Source: an uncultured Oxalobacteraceae bacterium (GTDB lineage Bacteria; Pseudomonadota; Gammaproteobacteria; Burkholderiales; Burkholderiaceae). From it: DNA of 19,919 nucleotides. The first letter of the stretch is position 1. The number at the start of each line of letters is the position of its first letter. The notes below the pieces were generated by a model that did not search any database, had not been told where the DNA came from, and saw only the letters and a list, made by a program, of their open reading frames with translations. The DNA is taken from positions 1 through 19,919 of the forward strand of contig CAMLIL010000100.1 in the NCBI GenBank assembly GCA_946480015.1, given 5' to 3'. This document shows positions 15,216 through 19,919 of this stretch, piece after piece. Both the position numbers and the translations under genes were made by a program.

Positions 15216-16598
15216 ATGCCCATTCCGCTTGCTTGCACGCCCTGCCCGCCCGAAGCGCCGGCGCTTGCACCGAAGTCGGCCAAACGCATCTGCCTGCTCG
15301 GCGACAACGCCCTGCTCGCCCGCGACACCGCCATGCAGCTGCGCGCGTCGGGCTACGACGTGGCGGTCGCGACGCAGCCCGAGCAGCTTGCCGCACTGAC
15401 GGCGCACGATGGACTGAGCTGCATCGTGGTCGATCCAGGCAGCCGCGCCAGCCGCTTCGCCGATCCGGCCTGCGTAGCGCACATCCGCACCCAGTGCAGC
15501 ACGGCGGTGCCCATCCTGTGGCTGGCGCCGCTGAACAATTTCGAGGCGCGCCTGGCCGCTGCGCGGGCCGGGGTGGATGGTTTTCTGGCCAGGCCGCTCG
15601 AGATCGACGCACTCAAGGCCCGCATCGAGTCGCTGGCCCAGCGTCTGGAGCAACAGGCCAGCCGGGTGCTGGTGGTCGGCAGCGACAGCGCTCGCCTGGA
15701 CGGAATCGAGCAGGCGCTGGCGCAGGCCGGAATGCAGGCGCTACGCCTGCACAAGCCGCTCGATCTGATCGCCACCCTGAGCCGGCACCACCCGGATGCG
15801 ATTGTCATCGATGTCGACACGCCCGCCTGTAACGGGGTCGACCTGGCCATGCTGATCCGGCAAGACCCGACCTTCCTCGACCTGCCCGTGCTGGTACTGT
15901 CGGAAAATCAGGATGCGGCCTTGCGCCGCCGCGCCGTGGCGGCCGGGGTGGACGACTTTCTAGCGCTGCCCGGCACGCCCGCGGATCTGGCCGTTGCGGT
16001 CTCGATGCGCATCGGGCGCTCGCGCGCGCTGCGCAGCCTCATCATGCGCGATGGCATGACCGGGCTGTACAACCATATTTCGATCAAGGAACAGCTGGTG
16101 CGCGAGATGGCACGCAGCAAACGCGAAGGCAGTCCGCTGGCGCTGGCCATGGTCGATCTGGATTTTTTCAAGAAGATCAATGACAGCTACGGCCATCCGG
16201 TCGGCGACCAGGTTATCCGCGCCATCGCGCACATCCTGCAGCAGCGCCTGCGCCACGGCGACCTGGTCGGCCGTTACGGCGGCGAGGAATTCGCCGTGAT
16301 CCTGCCCGGCACCAGCGCGGCGGCGGCGGCGCTCGTGCTCGATGAAATCCGGGAACTGTTCAGCGCCTTGCGCCACAAGGCCGACGAGACGGTGTTTGCC
16401 GCCACCTTTTCCGCCGGCGTGGCGGACCTGGACGATGCCAACGGTGCGGCCGATCCGGCCGAGATGTTTCGCCTTGCCGACTTGGCCCTGTACCAGGCCA
16501 AACATGCAGGCCGCAACCGTGTCGCGCTGGCGCACGGCGAGCCCGGCGGCTGCCAGCTAACGGCGTTTGTCCACCGTGACGTCGGCGACACTTGCTAA
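15216..16598 (+). CDS. REC-REC-GGDEF diguanylate cyclase (PleD-like layout)
   Basis: The 460-aa protein starts at the ATG at 15216, where the sequence becomes protein-like; the ribosome site is weak. Two receiver domains come first. REC1 (about 23-140) has Asp73 at the phosphorylation place but Arg126 instead of the conserved Lys, and one acid of the acidic pair. REC2 (about 150-265) has Asp199, but Leu251 in FLALP replaces the Lys. The GGDEF domain (about 275-450) has DGMTGLYN, MVDLDFFKKINDSYGH, an intact active-site GGEEF (355-359) and an I-site RxxD (Arg346-Asp349). It should make cyclic di-GMP from two GTP and be product-inhibited. It is cytoplasmic and without a kinase nearby. It is divergent from the large effector-like gene. 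Confidence 0.93.
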   Translation: MPIPLACTPCPPEAPALAPKSAKRICLLGDNALLARDTAMQLRASGYDVAVATQPEQLAALTAHDGLSCIVVDPGSRASRFADPACVAHIRTQCSTAVPILWLAPLNNFEARLAAARAGVDGFLARPLEIDALKARIESLAQRLEQQASRVLVVGSDSARLDGIEQALAQAGMQALRLHKPLDLIATLSRHHPDAIVIDVDTPACNGVDLAMLIRQDPTFLDLPVLVLSENQDAALRRRAVAAGVDDFLALPGTPADLAVAVSMRIGRSRALRSLIMRDGMTGLYNHISIKEQLVREMARSKREGSPLALAMVDLDFFKKINDSYGHPVGDQVIRAIAHILQQRLRHGDLVGRYGGEEFAVILPGTSAAAAALVLDEIRELFSALRHKADETVFAATFSAGVADLDDANGAADPAEMFRLADLALYQAKHAGRNRVALAHGEPGGCQLTAFVHRDVGDTC

Positions 16599-16662
16599 CT
16601 TTCTAGCGCGACAAGTCACGTCTCCCTACGAGCAGACATGGCTCCGCTTGCTAGCTAGAAAG
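16599..16662. repeat. Inverted repeat between convergent genes
   Basis: CTTTCTAGC (16599-16607) and GCTAGAAAG (16654-16662) are perfect 9-bp inverted copies, 46 bases apart. They sit between the GGDEF stop and the stop of the next, convergent gene. They might mark the edge of an inserted segment or form part of a bidirectional terminator; the loop is long for the latter. Confidence 0.45.
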
Positions 16663-16675
16663 CGATTACCGTTGA

Positions 16676-17503
16676 TTAGCTCCGCTGGGCTTGGGTAACG
16701 AACTTTAGTTCAACCAACGCGCCGGAGTAGCCGTCCGGAGTCAATCTTTTCTCCAGTAGGCTCTTGGAAATTTCCTCGAGCTTTTCACTGTTCCGAATTG
16801 TCAGAATCTCGTTCAATATACTGATATCGGCTGGCATGCAGATGGTGACCCAAGGAGGCAACTTGAGAGCCTTTTCCGGGACAGTATGGCGTGGAGGCCA
16901 CGAAGTGAACAAAGTATCGGCACCGAGGCCGACATGTTCAATGGTATGCCTGAAGTTTCCGGCTTGAATAGTGACGCTGTCTGGATTTGGATTTATGCCG
17001 GAGACATCGAGACCCGCTGGAAAAATCACCTTGAGAAGATCGGCAGGACCGGAGTTCGGTCCGAGGTGGGGCTTGATGCCGGTGCCGCACCACTCGTCTT
17101 CGTCCCAGCCGAAGTAGCGGGAAGCGAGGCGTTTGGTGAAGTCGGCGGCTGCCAGCAGATCAGCTTCATCGGCAGCCCCCCGTTTGCCGAAGAATGGGAA
17201 ATGATGGAGGATACGCCCGAACAGCATACTGGTTTGGACCAGATACAATTCCGTATCCAAAATGTGGGAATGCCAGACATAGTCTATGTACCTGGACGGC
17301 GAAACCGCTTTTCCCTGAGCTACAAGGCATACGCACAGGAAGCCTTTGTATTTTCTTATAGCGTCAAGGGACTGTTCGAATGACAGGCCCGGGCGATCCT
17401 CCGGATGCATGAGCTTGTACGCTAGGGGGCCGAAGTCCAGATTGTTGATCTTATGCAGGAAGTCCTTGAGCTTGCCATCGTCCTGTTGCTCTGAGTCGTT
17501 CAT
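16676..17503 (-). CDS. GRDP-like protein with WHxHxxD motif
   Basis: The 275-aa product starts at the ATG at 17503 with GGAG eight bases upstream. The part from about residue 40 to 160 resembles the glycine-rich domain-containing protein (GRDP-like) family. It has YIDYVWHSHILDTELY (His78, His80, Asp83), then FGRILHHFPFFGKRG (His100-His101) and a late W/Y-rich ASRYFGWDEDEWCG. The conserved His and Asp could bind a metal, but no activity is established that I know. The C-terminal third (about 175-275) is not recognised. There is no signal peptide. Base composition is visibly less GC-rich than the neighbours, and the flanks are a repeat and transposase debris, which suggests horizontal transfer. 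The family match is by motif only. Confidence 0.7.
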   Translation of the reverse strand: MNDSEQQDDGKLKDFLHKINNLDFGPLAYKLMHPEDRPGLSFEQSLDAIRKYKGFLCVCLVAQGKAVSPSRYIDYVWHSHILDTELYLVQTSMLFGRILHHFPFFGKRGAADEADLLAAADFTKRLASRYFGWDEDEWCGTGIKPHLGPNSGPADLLKVIFPAGLDVSGINPNPDSVTIQAGNFRHTIEHVGLGADTLFTSWPPRHTVPEKALKLPPWVTICMPADISILNEILTIRNSEKLEEISKSLLEKRLTPDGYSGALVELKFVTQAQRS

Positions 17504-17929
17504 ATTAGTATCTCCATTGGAATAGCCGGCAGACGCATTTTTTCGACCCTGCCGCCGAAAACGCAGTCGAAAGCGTGCAATATCGTACTTGTGGGATTCT
17601 GAAATGATGTAGGCATTTAGAAAGCCGTCGGAATATGCGCTGTCATATGCCCTTCATTCACACAGTAAGATTCGAAGCATCTGCGCTTTTGGCTTGTATC
17701 AATCGAGTGCGCCATCCCGCGACCGATTCGTCCGTGGGCAAGAAGAAATGGGCCGAAAACCTGTATGTAAAGCAAAAACCTGGTTGGCCTTGATATTGTG
17801 CTTTCGGCCGATGCGGAAGAGAACATGTTTGGCCGCAGCGATTGCCCGAGAAAGCCGCGCCTGCCCCGATGACGATATCCCGTCCGGCAATCAGGTGTAG
17901 CAGGTGCTGTTAATACGCGGCCTAGCAGT
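17504..17929. other. Gene-free low-GC stretch
   Basis: About 420 bp without a supportable gene. The few frames of 60-70 codons lack ribosome sites and family features. It should hold the promoter of the GRDP-like gene near 17520-17620. The rest may be the non-coding end of the adjacent element. Confidence 0.45.
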
Positions 17930-18386
17930 TTGTCGGACTTGCGCTTCAGATTCCACGCCAGGGCGACCAGGTTCCACTCATGGGCGACAAGTCGCTTTCC
18001 GCGCACGAGGCGCTGGCGGAACTTTATGACATGCTTGATGATGCCGAATACCGGTTCGACTGTCTACTTGCGCAATGCCAGCGGCGCGGCCCGCCTTGGT
18101 TTTCAGCCGATGCGCCATAGCGTCGATGGCACTCGCACCGGGCGGCAGCGAGGGTGGCTCCGTGAAGCGTTCTAGTACTGGCAGATGTGGTGCCGCGCAC
18201 GTTTCATGGCAATCACCGGCATGATGCCCGCTTGTTCGCAGGCGGCGACATTGGCGGCGCTGAAAAAGCCGGGGTCGGCCAGGACTTGGCTGGCTTGGCC
18301 CAGGTGTTCCTGGTACCGGTGGTGGGCGGCTCCGGGTCATTGCCGCCGCGCTTCTTGCCGGCGTCGCGCGCGGAAATCTTGCTAGC
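17930..18386 (-). pseudogene. Decayed DDE transposase relic (IS1182-like C-terminal half)
   Basis: Minus-strand pieces in different frames read in order as the second half of a DDE transposase: KKRGGNDPEPP, QVLADPGFFSAANVAACEQAG and IMPVIAMKRAR, LPVLERFTEPPSLPPG with AMAHRLKTKAGR, then TVEPVFGIIKHVIKFRQR and GKRLVAHEWNLVALAWNLKRK ending at KSDKLLG. The TVEPVFGIIK block contains the last catalytic Glu. At least two frameshifts and a nonsense codon (a TAG just before TVEPVFG) break it, and the N-terminal half is absent. The family is assigned by motif memory and could be a related DDE group. It ends next to the stop codon of the PilT-family gene. Confidence 0.75.
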
Positions 18387-19481
18387 CTAGCGCTTACTAT
18401 TGAGCATTTCGTGCAGCTCGAGGCGGTTGTAGGCCGTGCGCATGGCGTCCTTGGCGCTGACCGTCTTTTTCGCCACCAGCTGGGCCAGCACTTCGTTCAG
18501 GCTGCGCGACATATTGTCTTCCTTGCGCCGCATGTATTCCTCGATCTGATGCACCTTGCTCAGGTCGGCGATAAAGGGCGCTACCTGCTGGTTGTTATTG
18601 AATACCATCTCGTGGGCCAGCACTACATCGTCGCCCTGCTCGCTCGGCAGCAGGCTTTGGAAAATGACGCCGACCAGCGACTTGGACAGGCCCGCCGCAC
18701 GCTGCTCGCGCTGCTCGGCCGGGAAAAAGCTCAGCAGCTTGGTAATCGCGCTCACCGCACTGTTGGTATGCATCGTCGCCAACACCAGGTGTCCCGATTC
18801 GCCCGCGTGCAAGACCGTCTCGGCGGTATCGAAGTCGCGGATCTCGCCGACCATCAGCACGTCCGGCTTCTGGCGCAAGGCTTCGCGCAGGCCGGATGAA
18901 AAAGTCGCGGTGTCGGTCGGCACTTCTTTCTGCGAAATGATCGACTGCTTGCGCTGCAGCTGATACTCGATCGGCTCTTCGATCGTGACGATGTGCGCGC
19001 TGCGCGTGGCGTTGATCTGGTCCAGCATCGAGGCAATCGTGGTGGTCTTGCCCGAGCCGGTAGGACCGGTGATCATGATGATGCCGCGGGTCGCTTCCAG
19101 CATGGTCTTGACGTATTGCGGCAGTCCGGTCTTGTCCAGCGGGATGGGACGCAGCGGCAGGCGGCGGATCGACACCGTGACCTTGGAGCCGCCCGACGAG
19201 CGGTACACGTTGCAGCGCAGCCGGTAGTCGGTCAGCACGAAGGGGCGGTCAATGGCGCTTTCGATAATCTTGTCTTCCCAGTCCTCGTCGATCGCTTTGA
19301 GAACCGGCGCCATTTCCTCGAGCGTGACGGGTTCGGCGCCGGCCTGGCGCCAACCGCGCGGCGTCTTGATCATCATCGGCATGTCCTGCTCCAAATGGAT
19401 ATCCGAAAAACTCTGGCCGGAATTCACAAGGGAGATCAATTCGTCTAATAGATCGCGGGAAAGGGAAAACTCGTTGCTCAT
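18387..19481 (-). CDS. PilT-family type IV pilus retraction ATPase
   Basis: The 364-aa protein has an N-terminal PAS-like region (about 1-110) and a secretion-ATPase core: Walker A GPTGSGKT (139-146), Asp box IVTIEEPIEY, Walker B-type DVLMVGEIRD (Glu213), and His box LATMHTN (His238). PilT hexamers hydrolyse ATP at the inner membrane to depolymerise type IV pili, driving twitching and DNA uptake. The start at 19481 has AGGTG five bases upstream. The sequence departs from classical PilT and PilU and stands alone without pilT/pilU partners, so it is more likely a paralogue. Length is close to family norm (about 345-380). Its stop lies immediately beside the transposase relic, so a lost or altered C-terminus is possible. 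Confidence 0.9.
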   Translation of the reverse strand: MSNEFSLSRDLLDELISLVNSGQSFSDIHLEQDMPMMIKTPRGWRQAGAEPVTLEEMAPVLKAIDEDWEDKIIESAIDRPFVLTDYRLRCNVYRSSGGSKVTVSIRRLPLRPIPLDKTGLPQYVKTMLEATRGIIMITGPTGSGKTTTIASMLDQINATRSAHIVTIEEPIEYQLQRKQSIISQKEVPTDTATFSSGLREALRQKPDVLMVGEIRDFDTAETVLHAGESGHLVLATMHTNSAVSAITKLLSFFPAEQREQRAAGLSKSLVGVIFQSLLPSEQGDDVVLAHEMVFNNNQQVAPFIADLSKVHQIEEYMRRKEDNMSRSLNEVLAQLVAKKTVSAKDAMRTAYNRLELHEMLNSKR

Positions 19482-19665
19482 GTATCACCTGACAATGGGG
19501 AGGGGCTGGTTAAAGTATAGCGCAAGGACCCCTTGAGTAACAGCAAGGGGAGCGGCGTGCGCGGAATCGCTCCACGCCGTATTCGACAGTGTGCCCCTGC
19601 CCGGCCTGCTTGTAAAACGCGCCTGCGAATACATGCGTCGCAGAGCGCAGCCGGGCCCGGCCGAA
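19482..19665. promoter_or_regulatory. Gap between pntB and the PilT-family gene
   Basis: No gene is seen. It should hold the promoter of the PilT-family gene. The 12-bp palindrome GCCGGGCCCGGC at 19650-19661, five bases past the pntB stop, might contribute to termination but has no loop of its own. Confidence 0.3.
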
Positions 19666-19919
19666 CTACTCGACTGCCTTCACCATTTCTTCAATGGCCT
19701 TCTTGGCGTCGCCAAAGACCATCATCGTATTGGGCTGGTAGAACAGGTCGTTATCGAGACCGGCATAGCCGGAAGCCATCGAGCGCTTGTTGACGATGAT
19801 GCTCTTGGCTTTGTAGGCTTCCAGGATCGGCATGCCTGCAATCGGCGACTTGGGGTCCTTGGCAGCCGGGTTGACCACGTCGTTGGCGCCCAGCACCAGC
19901 ACCACGTCGGTCTGGCCGA
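19666..19919 (-). CDS. pntB: NAD(P) transhydrogenase subunit beta, C-terminal end (5' end beyond window)
   Basis: The last 84 codons of the gene read to a TAG at 19666-19668. The residues match the NADP(H)-binding dIII domain of Pnt[43 protein letters not shown] with [12 protein letters not shown], and [18 protein letters not shown]. The complete enzyme couples proton movement across the inner membrane to hydride transfer between NADH and NADP+. The rest of the gene, and probably pntA, lie beyond the right edge. Confidence 0.93.
   Translation of the reverse strand, partial: GQTDVVLVLGANDVVNPAAKDPKSPIAGMPILEAYKAKSIIVNKRSMASGYAGLDNDLFYQPNTMMVFGDAKKAIEEMVKAVE

Noticed and set aside
15003..15653. 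In-frame upstream extension of the 1392-aa gene to 1609 codons
   Set aside because: It is antisense to the start of the GGDEF gene and lacks a ribosome site, whereas the ATG at 15002 has a strong one.
17617..18006. Minus-strand frame of 129 codons
   Set aside because: Its first 30 residues are the transposase C-terminus and the rest is unrelated read-through.
1..19919. CRISPR arrays, tRNA and rRNA genes
   Set aside because: I looked for regular spaced repeats, cloverleaf-like arms with CCA context and rRNA signatures, and saw none.

Overview
The window looks like a chromosomal stretch of a GC-rich betaproteobacterium, most likely an Oxalobacteraceae member of the Massilia/Duganella type. 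This is inferred from the overall gene set, the Gram-negative lipoprotein and signal-peptide styles, IS1595-type debris, a PilT-family ATPase and a PntB tail. No rRNA or other taxonomic marker is present, so the genus is a guess.

Bases 1-7093 hold a plant cell-wall polysaccharide module, all on the minus strand: a GH74 xyloglucanase-like lipoprotein (truncated by the window's left edge), an exported GH43 arabinofuranosidase/xylosidase-like enzyme and an exported GH3 beta-glucosidase. Together these fit stepwise xyloglucan or hemicellulose breakdown. The ribosome-rescue hydrolase ArfB (+), a small membrane ORF (-) and a GNAT acetyltransferase (-) lie among them. A perfect match to the LacI-family operator consensus precedes GH43, and a different perfect dyad precedes GH3.

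Bases 7094-10823 hold regulation and debris: an orphan OmpR-type regulator with a degenerate receiver (+), a 372-bp internally deleted IS1595-family element with both terminal inverted repeats, an ECF sigma factor (-), a pair of near-identical hairpins, and an exported TcpQ-domain protein (-) with five 36-bp tandem repeats.

Bases 10824-16598 are the most interesting part. A 1392-residue protein of no family I recognise, with no signal peptide, is preceded by a strong Shine-Dalgarno and, 73 bp upstream of its ATG, a near-consensus hrp box (GGAACC-N15-GCACATA). This makes it a candidate type III secretion substrate. Divergent from it is a REC-REC-GGDEF diguanylate cyclase with an intact GGEEF and I-site but degenerate receivers. 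A perfect 10-bp inverted repeat lies between them.

Bases 16599-18386 look like acquired DNA of visibly lower GC: a GRDP-like (glycine-rich domain-containing protein family) gene with a WHxHxxD motif, about 420 bp with no gene, and a decayed DDE transposase relic that abuts the next gene. Bases 18387-19919 return to core genes: a PilT-family retraction ATPase and the C-terminal end of PntB, both on the minus strand.
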